Positions 11,281 through 22,879 of a DNA stretch of 64,000 nucleotides are shown piece by piece. Both the position numbers and the translations under genes were made by a program. Source of the stretch: Azolla pinnata (taxonomy: Eukaryota > Streptophyta > Polypodiopsida > Salviniales > Salviniaceae); contig JBBBWG010006668.1 of the NCBI GenBank assembly GCA_037176905.1, positions 19,729 to 83,728 on the forward strand. Reading direction: 5' to 3'. The stretch's first letter is position 1; every line of letters starts with the position of its first letter. The notes beneath the pieces are model-generated. The model saw nothing but the letters and a program-made list of their open reading frames with translations, ran no database searches and had not been told where the DNA came from.

Positions 11281-12092
11281 TGCTCCCTTCCGCCGAAAGC
11301 CCTGACTCGAATCAACCCGGACTCGAAACCTAAATCCTAAACCCTAAATAAACCCTAGCTTGTCTTTGACCTTAACCCTTGACTTTGAGCCCTTTGACCT
11401 GAACCCTAAACCGCAAACCCTAAACCCAAACCCTAAACCGCTCCCTTCCGCCTTGAAACCCTAGCCCTTAACTCTAAACCCGGACTCGAACCCTAAACCC
11501 TAAACCCTAAATAAACCCTAGCTTGTCTTCAACCCGTAACCCATGACTTTGAGCCTTTTGACCTGAACCCTAAACCGCAAACCCCAAACCCCAAACCCTA
11601 AACCGCTCCCTTCGGCCTGAAACCTACTCTAAACCCGGACTCAAACCCTAAACCCTAAACCCTAAATAAACCCTAGCTTGTCTTTGACCCGTAACCCTTG
11701 ACTTTGAGCCTTTTGACATGAACCCTAAACCCAAAACCCAAAACCGCTCCCTTCCGCCTGAAACCCGAGCCCTAAACTCTAAACCCGGACTCGAACCCTA
11801 AACCCTAAACCCTAAACCCTAAACCTTAAACCGCTCCCTTCCGCCTGAAACCCTAGCCCTAAACTCTAAACCCGGACTCGAACCCTAAACCCTAAACCCT
11901 AAACCCTAAACCCTAAAAACCCTAAACCCTAAACCCTAAACCCTAAAAACCCTAAAAACCTATAACCCTAAACCCTAAACCCTAAACCCTAAAAACCTTT
12001 AACCCTAAACCCTAAACCCTAAACCCTAAACCCTAAACCCTAAAAACCCTAAAAACCCTAAAAACCTTTAACCCTAAACCCTAGCTTGTCTT
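11281..12092. repeat. Interstitial telomere-like array (TTTAGGG type; CCCTAAA on +)
   Basis: There are many CCCTAAA heptamers, the Arabidopsis-type plant telomere unit. They sit in a higher-order unit marked by 'cgctcccttccgcc', which recurs at about 11281, 11439, 11605, 11745 and 11832 (spacings of about 158, 166, 140 and 87 bp). The unit also carries 'agcttgtctttgacc' and 'cccggactcgaa'. From about 11880 to 12075 it is nearly pure heptamer with CCCTAAAA variants. It lies far from any sequence end in this window. Confidence 0.93.
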
Positions 12093-12129
12093 TGACCTTA
12101 ACCCTTGACTTTGAGCCCTTGACTTGACC

Positions 12130-12220
12130 TCTTCAGAAAGAAGAAGAAGAAAGAAGAAGAAAGAAGAAGAAGAAGGAAGAAGAAGAAGAAGAAAGAAGAA
12201 GAAGAAGAAGAAGAAGAAAC
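12130..12220. repeat. (GAA)n-rich tract next to the telomere-like array
   Basis: Interrupted GAA/GAAA units abut the right end of the array. Further CTT tracts follow at about 12520-12553 and 13158-13196 inside the leader and first intron of the next gene. Confidence 0.9.
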
Positions 12221-12246
12221 CAGAGAGAAGCTCGAGGTTTCTGGCT

Positions 12247-12666
12247 ATGGCGGCGACACTTCTCCTACCTCTCTCATCATCATCATCATCATCAGCATCA
12301 GCATCATCATCATCATTGCCGGCGCTGCAGAAGAGAACAGCAGCTTCTGGCCATCGCCCTTCTCCTTCTCCATCTTCGCCTTCTTCTTCGTCTTCGTCGT
12401 CGTCGTCTTCGTCTTCGTCTTCGTCTTCTTCTTCTTCGTCTTCGTCTTCTTCTTCTTCTTCTTCGTCTTCGTCTTCTTCCTTTCTCAACTCAAGAAGCGA
12501 TTCACATCCTCTCATGCTCCCTTCTTCTTCTTCTTCTTCTTCTTCTTCTTCTTCCATCTCTGCAAGGGTTTCAAACCACATCTCCATCGCTTCTCCCTTC
12601 TTCTTCTTCTTTTCGTCGTCCTCCTCCTCCTCCTCCCTCATTTCTCCCCGTGAAAGAGACCTTTGA
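12247..12666 (+). other. Ser-rich upstream ORF (139 aa), doubtful
   Basis: An ATG ORF starts MAATLLLPLSSSSSSSASAS, then carries a serine run of about 50 residues encoded by mixed TCT, TCG and TCA codons, and ends before the LPA1-like gene, 215 bp upstream of that gene's start. The first 35 residues resemble a plastid transit peptide in composition. No domain follows, so it may be a leader ORF or only a (TCTTCG)n repeat. Confidence 0.25.
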
Positions 12667-12881
12667 GCTTCTGATCGCCTGCGCCGTCTCGGATCGTAAG
12701 GAGAAGGGAATGCAAGATAGAAATCTGCCGAATCTGGCGCCGCCCCTTGCAGAAATCGCCTCCTTCTCCTCTCTCTTCTCCGCCCAAGATACCCGCCGCC
12801 ATGGCCGGCCTGTAGCAGCTTAAGTCCCCTCAACCCTGCTTCCCTGTTCTTTAGCCGGACCTCGCCTCACAGAGGCGAACG

Positions 12882-15800
12882 ATGATGGGAGAGAAGCCGA
12901 AATTGCTGTATATAATCGTGCGAGATGTGGAGGGATCCGCGGGAGATTTGTCCGAGAAGAAAGACGAGGAAGACGGAGGAGGAAGCGGAAGAGGAGGAGG
13001 AAGGAGAAGAAATGGGTCTAGAACCTCGTTTGGATCCTTACGATACACTCGCCCTGCTCTGCAGAGCAGTTTGCAGCTTATCGGCTGCAAGACAAGGCAT
13101 GCTTTCAAGGTAAGATCTTCCATTTCTTCTCTTTCTTTCTTCCTGCAATTCTTTCTCCTTCTTCTTCTTCTTCTTCTTCTTCTTCTTCTTCTTCTTGAAT
13201 GCATTTCAAATCCCACTGTTCCCCCCTCTCAGCCATTCAAAGATCATTCTTTTTCCGAATCTCTCCATTGCTTTCCTTCTCCCAGATTCGCCTTCGTTCT
13301 TCTTTTCTCAGATTGGATGTGGGCGAAATCTCACGGTGGAATGCATCATGGGCGTATCTAGTAACCGTTTCATCCCCGTTTCTTTTGCACCCCCTCTTTT
13401 GATTTTTCTCGATCGAATGGCTCTCAGATCTTTCCCTTGAGCATTCTGTTGCATTCTTTCCTCGAACGCAGATTCTCTGATTTTTCTTCTTCCATTTCTT
13501 CCCTACCATTCCTTCCGTTTTTAGAGAGTGTTAAGAAGTGGCATAATACTGCATCAAGATACGATACGTTTCTTCTCTGGATGTGTCTTTGTTCTGCCTT
13601 CGATTGAATGCGGTCGCTTTGTGAATATGCATCTTTCTTGGAGAACATGATTATATCTGATGCAGAATTCCATCACGCTTTATTTACAGCATAAACATAC
13701 ATAAATTTCTGCGTAGACATATAATTTGTACGCCTGTATTATCTGATTTTTAGCGTATAATATCTAAAGGAGAGCATTTTGCATCTTCAATGGAGAAAGT
13801 GATTAAGCCGATGCAGGATTCCATCACATCCTCTTTAACACATAAGTGTTCCATTAATTTATCTATACATAGGTATGCCTGCATATATGTATACACAGTT
13901 CATGAATAGACTTTGCAAAGGACTGATTTGTAGGTTGTAACATGCACATGCTCAGATAAATCTTTTGGATCGACTAGATGCATAGATATGCTCTCTGTGA
14001 TATACACATTGGCGTCACTTTTTTCTTTATCTTTCGCCAACAGATTTTTTCTGATGAACAAAAATTTAGATCTTTGAGGTATGTATATGTGTGTTTTCAC
14101 GATATGCTGTTGCATTACTTTCTTCTTAATCCTTAGCTGAATGGATCGCCAAGTGAGTTTTTGATACACTACTTTTCCTCTTGATCTGAAACCAATCACA
14201 TCACTAAATACTTTTTGCTGTACAAAAGATTTTCGATGGAAGGGATTCTTTCTCATGTATACATGCTCAGATTGCTTTTGTCTTAATTTTTCACCCATCA
14301 GATTACAAAGCGAGTTTTTGACATATTGGTGCAAGAGAAGTATGGATCTATGTTAACCGAGTACCAGGGAGGAGGAGAATTGTCGAAGCGTGATTACCTC
14401 TCTCGAAATCTTTCGGATTCAGAGATAGACAACGGCCGGGAGTATTCAGCTGAGGACATAAAGAGAGCAGCCGAGGAGAATGAAGCCCAGCTGAAGGAGA
14501 TTGCCAGGAAGCTCTACGATGTGCAAAGGAAGCGACGCACCATTGTCCTAGACAGGGCCGAGTTCATGAATGTTGTGTGTGATGCAATGTCAGAATATCG
14601 CTATTTTAACCCTAACAAGCGGTTTGATTTTGCCTTGGCTTGCAAGTAAGCTTCTAGTAATGTTATTGATTTAACTTGACAAAGCAATTCTACCATATCT
14701 GTTTTCCGTCTTTTTAACTTGACAGCAGTGTTTGAGTTTTGGGATTTTTCTTATAAATGCCAGGATTAGAGAGAAAAGAACGTCTATGACAATATTACTA
14801 TGTGGCACAAGCGGCTGTGGAAAGTCGACTTTATCAGCTTTACTGGTATTAAGACACATGCACAATTAATTCGTCATGTTTATATATCTCAGCTAAGACT
14901 AAGATGGTTGCTTATTTAAGGTAAATGTTCTTCATGTGCTAGGCTAGCAGGCTTGGAATTACAACTGTTGTATCGACTGACTCTATTAGACACATGATGA
15001 GGAGTTTCGTTGATGAGAAGGATAATCCTCTTTTGTATGCTTCCACCTATTCTGCTGGAGAGCATCTTGATCCATTGGCAGTTGCTGAGGCGAAGATTAA
15101 AAAGCTGGCAAAGAAGATGTCAGGCAAGGGAATATCTAATGGATGGCAGCATGAAAATGAGTGCTCCATTATGAATATGGATCAGGATCTTAAAGGAAAG
15201 TCTCAGATCAATGAACCTACCCTAGTTACAAGTACTGGTGAAGTAGTGGTGAATGCCAAAACGATGGCTATTGAGGGATATAAGGCACAGAGCGAGATGG
15301 TTATTGATAGCCTCGATCGTGCAATTTCATCTTGGGAGCAGAAATGTGAATCTGTTATCGTTGAAGGTGTCCATTTGAGCTTGGACTTTGTGGTACGTAT
15401 CTATTTTAGTGGTAAGATCATATTTTCTGGTAATCAAGCATCATGAGGAACAATATTTCTAATGCCGATCAAATGCATGTCTATCTTCAAGCTCATTTTG
15501 GAATGTTTGCTGAAAGAAAAAACTAAAGACTTTTTAAAACTTCGTGAGATTTTAATGCTTAGTTATTTATACCTTGAGATCTTGCAGATTGAACTTATGA
15601 AGAAGCATCCAACGATTATTCCGTTCATGATCTACATTGCCAATGAAGAGAAGCATCTTGAGAGGTTTGCAGTTCGTGCGAAGTATATGACCTTAGATCC
15701 GGCAAAAAATAAGTATGTGAAGTACATCCGGAACATCAGGGCAATACAAGATTATCAATGCAAGAAGGCTGATAAGTACTTGATCCCAAAGGTAAACAAT

Positions 15801-17071
15801 ACGAATATGGACCAAAGTGTGGCATCGATACACGCCACCATTTTTGCTTGCTTGCGAAGGAGAGAGGGAGGAGAACATTACTACGATGAAGGTACAAACA
15901 CAGTTAAAATGGTTGATGACGAGTACAATAATCAACAGGCAGCAAACTCTTTAGGATCAAAAGGTATGCTTCAGATTATTCGTCGAAGAGGGTCATCACG
16001 TCATCTCATGGCGCTACTGAATACTGATGGCTCGATTGCAAAAACCTGGCCAGTTGAAATGAGCCGCGCCAACGGAGGAGAGCCCACTAGTAATGCTGAT
16101 GATTTAGAACATGAGAATGAGTGCTCTTATGAAGAGCCCTTGGAAGTGAAGCCAGTGAATCTTCAATTTGGCAATTTCGGCCTCAGTGCTTGGCAAAACG
16201 ATGCTGGGGGTACGAGCCACGGTGAGATTATAGATGGTTTGTGTGCTAAAGGAGATATTCACGAGTATCCAGGTAGTCATCGGGGTAGTAGCCGATATGG
16301 ATCCTGTTCAAGTTCTCCCCGCGTATATGAAGGAGGTGAAAAAGAGGTGTGAGATTCTATCATCATTATCAATACTTTTGTATACCCTACCCTACCTATA
16401 CTTGTGTGTGTATATTAGGGCATATGTTTGGCAATAAACATATGCATACATCCGTATTTGTCCTGAACTATATACAAAATTTGTTCTTGGCAGCTTCTTC
16501 ATGACAATTTTGTCTCGGGGAGCGACGAAGAACAAGACATGATTGAGTATGATAGCGAGGAAGAGAATCAAGAAAAGCAACCGCAGCTTGAAACCGAGGT
16601 AACAAGGAAATAAGAGAGAATTGTGTGTTTCTGTACTGGTTTTAATGGTTTCTTGGTGCGCATTGCTTCTCATGGATCCATCACGTCCTTGGGCAGGTGG
16701 AGGGCTCGGTTACAGCTGGGAGCGTTGCATCAGAAGAGGATGACGATTACAACACTGTAATGGCTGATCTAGAGGAATACGATAAAGATAACATAAATCA
16801 AATTGGCCCAGACATATCACATAGTTTCTTTGGGAATGGGCATAAATCTACGATTCCAGAACAGCTGACTCCTGGATTTGACCATGGCGAACCTTTAACT
16901 GAATCGAGCCGCACCAATGTGGTTGATGAAAACAGCACGAGGCTGGATCATGATGAAATCCCTGATGAATTTCTTACTGGTGAAGAATACAGGAAGCTTT
17001 TGCATGGACGATCCAAAAGCTTGTCGATTACCTTCAAGCACCGTCTATATCAATCGAGAATGAACGAGTGA
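12882..17071 (+). CDS. P-loop NTPase, LPA1-like (2-phosphoglycerate kinase homologue)
   Basis: This matches the plant LPA1 family, 2-phosphoglycerate-kinase homologues linked genetically to phytic acid (inositol hexakisphosphate) levels; the exact substrate in plants is unsettled. Exons are 12882-13109, 14302-14645, 14764-14845, 14943-15392, 15588-16346, 16494-16598 and 16697-17071, giving 780 aa with all phases consistent. The N-terminal region (1-190) has [22 protein letters not shown]. The Walker A motif GTSGCGKS is at residues 205-212, followed by [17 protein letters not shown] and [28 protein letters not shown] precedes the conserved block around [22 protein letters not shown]. The C-terminal third is Ser-, Asp- and Glu-rich and probably disordered. 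Intron 1 (about 1.2 kb) holds a CTT tract. The start ATG at 12882 gives [13 protein letters not shown], the expected family beginning. Confidence 0.95.
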
Positions 17072-18280
17072 ACGAATGCTCTTGGTGGTGGGCTTTTTTT
17101 TTGGGTCTTTTCTACCATACATGGCAAAATCTTCTGTTTACTGGTCAAATGTTTGCTTGATTTCCTTCAGTTTCTCTGCTCCCGCCACTCAGAAATGGAA
17201 AAGACCATTTCAGAGGTGGCGGTATATGTATGTATTAGTTCAATCTGGTCAACTCCGTAATATTGTCCTTTGATGCAAATGAAAGTGTTCCCATCGGCTG
17301 AGAGGCTTTGAACAGCATGCAAGAAATAATAAGCTTGTATGCTACAGTTATGGTTGCAATTGTTTGATGGTTTATGGTTTGAAGTCATCAATCCGGCTTT
17401 GAAGCCTTTAACAGAAAGATGCAATGCTGGGTCGGATTGAACCACATGATCGGCTCCGTGTATTTGTTTTCTTTGCTGCGAATTAAAGCCTTCCGATCGG
17501 GCCTTTGACTTTCAACTCTTTTGAAGCTTTGAACAGGATGCAACAAAACAAGCTCTGTAAAACTGTGGTTATATGCATGCATGAAATCCAGCTTGAAGCC
17601 ATCAGCAGAATATGCCATTTGTATTGGTTCGGTTTCTACAAACTGAGGTGTGCTATTTTGTGCAGTTCTTTAATTCAAACTTGTTTTGTCACAATCATTC
17701 AGCGCGTTGATGTTTTTCAGTGAAGGGCAGTGGGGGAAGAAAACAAGAGGGAAAAAAAACAGATTTTTCAAGCACCAAATTTCGTGGGCGGTTTTTTGGG
17801 GTCAAATGTTTTACAAGCGACAAATAACAAACAGAGTTTGACTTTTTACCTCCGTGATTCTCTCCATATCTGCCCCTCTTTCTTAGCTTCAAATTCGCAA
17901 ACTGAGATTGTCAAATGCATTATATATATATATATTCTAAAGACATGGAATCTTTGATGCCGTCAACTATGATTTATAAATCTAGTTTTGATGCTGTCAC
18001 AAGAAAATTGATTTGTCACAAAGGAGATGATATTGCCTTGTTTTACATCCAACCCATGCTTGAGAATAAATGATAAGAAAAGTTCACAAGAGGTGCATCA
18101 TGGGGAGGGCACCAACTTCAATTTATGAGTTGGCAACAGAACCCCCCCTTCAGTAAACACCATGCAATTATCCATGTTAGTCCTTGAATCCTAAAGCTGT
18201 AAAAAGCAAGTGCTAATACAGCAAGATGGAAAAATGTGAATGAATTAATACAATATCTCCCACTACAGAAGTGATACTGT
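17072..18280. other. Convergent intergenic region
   Basis: This holds the 3' flanks of the LPA1-like gene (+) and of the unknown gene (-). No coding or structured feature is seen beyond a short (AT)n run near 17922-17933. Confidence 0.6.
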
Positions 18281-21200
18281 TCAACAGGGTGCAATCCCGT
18301 AGTTTGTATACTTGGTACAATCAAATGGACCTAACTCTTGTCCATTTCTTTTAACCTGAACACACCACAAGAAAATATACGTCAAGTTGGTTTTTACACT
18401 AAGATTGAATGGGACCATCATGTTGGTTTCTAACCTTTTACTTTGAAGAGAAGGATGCAGTGTTACATATTTCAAACATGATATGCAATGAATTTCAGGA
18501 TTTCTTACATGCATTTTACACCTTTTTTGTGCAAGACATGCATATTTACATACTGATATGTGGTTTATATCCATGTATTTCATTAAGACTGTGACAAATG
18601 AGGATCTACTACAAAAAAAACGAAGAAATAAACTTGTATGCATTGTTAGTTTATATAAAAAGGCACCTTCCACACAAATGCTTCGATCATTCAAATTCGT
18701 GTATATCAGACATGAAGATAATATTTATAGCAACTAACCGGTGACCATGGACCATGCTTTGGAGGCTCTTTGTTGGTTGGAGAATGCTGGACAGCACCAC
18801 TTTTCACTTCAGGCCAAACCTGCATACAAGGAGTAAATACAACCATCAATAAAAACTCAATCGAATCCCAAATAAAATTACAACCTACAAAAAAAAAAGA
18901 GAGAGAAACTTGCTTCTGTATTGATTTCATAAGGATGAAATTCCATGTGGATCTTGGAGAGCTCCTGTTCCTGAGACTTTGTGTTTGTTGTCGTTGGTGC
19001 ATTCTCTTGGCCATTGGATATTAAGGCTTGTGATGGCAAAGTAAGTGTAGTAATTCCTTTCCTCACAACTGTCGGCACATTCAACACGTTCTTCTTTGTT
19101 TGCAACACGTTGCCTAGGTTTGTTAAACCTTTCTCTTCCGTTTTGGTAGATTTCCCTTCTGGTTTAACACATTTTACTTCGGGTTTGATTGTACATTTCT
19201 CTTCAACTTTTGTAGGCTTGTCCTCGGCTTTAATACACTTCAGTTCAGATTTGACATGTTTCTCCTCTGTCTTTGCAGTCATTTCCTCTGCTTTGATACA
19301 TTTTTCTTCCGATTGAATATGGTCTTCATCTTTGTTTACACATTTCTCTACAGCTTTACTAATACAGTTCTCTTCAGCTTTCACAATGCATTTATCTCCT
19401 GCTTTATATTGAAAAGAAAGATTGTTTACCATCGCTGCTGGTCCATTCTTCATGGAGATATCGTGAGTCATTAACGATGCTGGGCTTTCTTGTTGATCTT
19501 GTTGACTTCTTAAAGAGGAAACTCTATTTGTCAATAAAGATAATCCATTTGTTGATGCTAGATGGAGTGTGGATGGAATTCTAGAGGCAACTGCAGAGTT
19601 GATTCCAGAAGATGAATGAGACCCTTTCATTCTTCCTCCTATTTCAGAATGGTGATGGGCTGATTTTGCTGTAGAAAATACAGGAGGCTTTAAAGAGCTC
19701 TGTTTAACATTGTTATTTACGGTGTTACTCTCAGATAAAACCCTACAGCTAGCACTCCTTCCAGGTTGTGGACCATTTCCATACATGCTCATTGGTTTGG
19801 GGTCCATATTTTTGCTATAGTTGAGACCATTAGTTGTAACCTGAGGTGCACTTGAAGGCTTCGCCTGCAAAAGAAATGTTGTTAACAACCATTAAAAATC
19901 ACATTGTAGTCATACGAGCTCTACAAGTTACAACATAGCTATGATGCTTTGATTACTATATATTCAACACATAGGATGCAGCAAATATGTATGTAATTTA
20001 ATAACATAGATGATAACATGTATGTACCTTGTATTCTTAAGTTGGGTTTACAGCACTCCAATAACTAGGATTTTTATTAGCCAAACTTTGTTGTAAACTA
20101 TCCATGATGTTGTGTTTACAACTATAGGCAATGGGTACTGCTTAGGTAAAAATAAGCTTATAAGACTACGTATGGCTATGGCAAGTTAGGATGGTGGATC
20201 CAATCTACTTGACCAGTGTCCTCATAATGCAGTTAACTAAACAAAAATGGGAGCACAAACTAAACCTTGTCAAAAAAGCCGAGCTTTGGTGAGGGCATGC
20301 GTAAACCAGATGGTTTTGCCCTAAGGATGTCAGTTTGTTGGATACTTGAATTGGCAACAGTGTTGTTTTGGGAGAAGAATCCTGCAGTAAGAGCTTGTGT
20401 CTGACATGTTGTGGTCTCACAAGATCCTCCAACCCCAGAGCATGGAATGTGGCCTTTATCTATCGATTTGTTTGTTAGATTCTCCATATATGATGCTGAG
20501 GACATATGTTCATTGGATGTTGTAGGATGTTCAGAAGTTGCTGATCTCGCAAACCTTTCATGTGATAACTGAGAATAACACCTAGTCATCCTGGCATCTT
20601 CCACATACTCTTGGCTCCTACCACTTGGTGAAGGCATAACTGAATCATCTCTGGGCATCAAGACCGGCTCTGCTTTTGAATGTCCCATACCCAAACCTAG
20701 AAGAATATCATACATTTTGTTCAATACATGCATCAAAAAGGTAAAAAAGCATTTGATCAGTAACAAAATTAATTACAAACCTGATAAGACCATTCCAAGC
20801 CTGTCTTTCATCCTTTTTGATGCAGATGAGATTGTGTTGGAAAAACTCTGCATATTTGTTAGTTCTGTCCTGATCTTTGGGTTGCCATTACCTTTTAAAA
20901 ACAATCCAACCTGGTTATTAGAAGGAACATCAACGAAAAATAGGAATATACTTGAGAAACGAAAGCGTTGCAATCAGCACTGCCGAAAATGTTCCAACAG
21001 TGTGCCCTGATACCATTGGATGGTGAACCACTCGTGCCTTTCAGTTTAGCAGACACAGGTTGCTTCTTCAAAGGTGATTTCTTTTTGTCATGAATAGCAG
21101 CATCAACCAACAATGCAGGCTTACCCTGCATTTAAAGCATTTATGAGAACAATACAGAGTATTTGGTGTAGGCTGTACCAGATTTTAAATGATGGGAAGT

Positions 21201-22879
21201 GGTGCTTACCCCTTTGACAGAATCCATAAGTACTTTGGTAGCACCATTCCTGATTGCAACAGAACCTGCTAAAGAAAAATCTCAGCAATGATATTTTGTA
21301 CTTTGTTATAAATAAACTGGAAGTTGTTTTGTACAGATTCTCGAAGTTTATTGGCACCTTTTCCAAAATCATTTTGCATCTCTGGTTTCTTGGAGATGCT
21401 ACCAAATTTTCCCAGAGGACTGTGCCCACTAGAACCATTCTGTTTGGTATCTACTGGTTTATGGCTCCGCATCGGAGAAAAATTCAGTTTCGGTATCCCA
21501 GATGAATTCATAGGTTTTGATGCCACTGCAGGCTTTTTGTGACTCCCTTGTTTCAGAATCGTGGATGGTTTCTTGAATGTTTCGTTTACAAGGGCGAGTT
21601 CTTCAGGATCCAAGACACCTGTAAATATACAGAGGTAGCAAAACTCATGAATGGAGAAAGAGTGGGAGGCAGTAAATAAAATGGGTTCGGTGCCATACCT
21701 TCTTCTGTAAAGAAGGCATTGTTCCATGCCAAACTCTTCCTCAGGTTGAAGCCATTCTTTTTCTTCTTTTTACTAGGTGTGGGACCTTGCAAACACGTTG
21801 AAGGAAAATCCTCTTTTATCTCTTCATTTACTATTGCATCCTGCAGCTGGTCTTCTTGGATAGATTCCAATTGTTTAGGACCACTTACTTTGAAAGGGGA
21901 TGCAGCTGTTCAGTAGTCAAATTAAGCATATCAGCAATATGCAAAAGGAAGATGTTTTACACTATGATATACTTAGCATGTGAATGATGATCACTAACAT
22001 GATCCAGCTATCATGCTGTTTTGTTGTGTAATGGTGAGATTCGCATACATGGCTACAGAAGGGTATTCAGTTTCTTTGGAAAGTTTCATTGTTTCCTCGT
22101 TCAACGTAGGTTCAGAATAAAGATTCCCTTGATAGGACAGGGAATGAGAGTTTCACAAGTCAGGAATGATGTTTTGGTTTGCTATCAAACAAGCAGAGCA
22201 TGATATGTTGGTATGTTTCTCTCATAGCAATCACAACTTCCACTTTCTTTAACATGTCAAGCATGATGTTTTGGGAAGTGATGAATTTCTAACATAATTT
22301 GATGCTTTTAACATAATTTCCTATTGCAAGGTTAATATTAGGGCGATATGTGAAAACTGATTCGAGTACATGTAACTATCTTGTCATTCAAAGCTCGATC
22401 TTCCTGATTTTTATGTATCATATTCAATAATGATACAATAATCCTTCACAAAAACAATGAGTAATTCGATCTTTTATGTTTCGGGAACCTCTTAGGCATG
22501 GGCCTTGAAATTTTTGAAGTACCACTTTTCCTATCGTCCCAAAACATAAGGGACCCTTCATCCCCACAAACAGTGCTCAGCAAGAAATACACTTATCTTT
22601 TTCTTTTATTTTACGTTACGGCCTTGATGTTTCAAGGAATGTGAGGCATAATACGCAAATGATATCTTTGAGCTCCAAACAGAAAAAATTATATGAAGCT
22701 AAGATGAAAATAGACCAAGGCATACCCGGTCGAGTTCGTGATCCAAAGCTTCCTTTGCTCGCTAAGAGATTATCATCTTCTGCCACAACATCAATGAGCG
22801 AGACTTCATCCAACCGAAAACTAGAGGATGATCGTACTGACTTGGTACGAGCTGGAGATTTGCCAATGGGCCGAGTCAT
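18281..22879 (-). CDS. Plant-specific Ser/Lys-rich protein of unknown function
   Basis: I recognise no named protein. Ten exons (5' to 3': 22879-22726, 21905-21699, 21618-21358, 21265-21210, 21125-20952, 20910-20781, 20696-20266, 19864-18914, 18819-18739, 18355-18281) give 839 aa in phase. Conserved-looking blocks are LRKSLAWNNAFFTEEGVL directly followed by DPEEL near residue 110, KPALLVDAAIHDKKKSPLKK, and KPSGLRMPSPKLGFFDK near residue 470. I associate such motifs with uncharacterised plant proteins, from memory. The largest exon encodes an imperfect Lys/Glu repeat (EEKCIKAEE, EEKHVKSE, EEKCTIKPE). Composition suggests a mostly disordered, probably nuclear or cytoskeletal protein; that is inference. 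The ATG at 22879 is the first in frame after an upstream stop. Intron 8 appears to use a GC donor (AA|GCAAGT); a GT one base pair downstream would break the frame. Confidence 0.85.

Noticed and set aside
12081-12833. Acidic Glu/Asp-rich 250-aa minus-strand frame
   Set aside because: It is the antisense of GAA and TCTTCG repeats in the LPA1-like leader.
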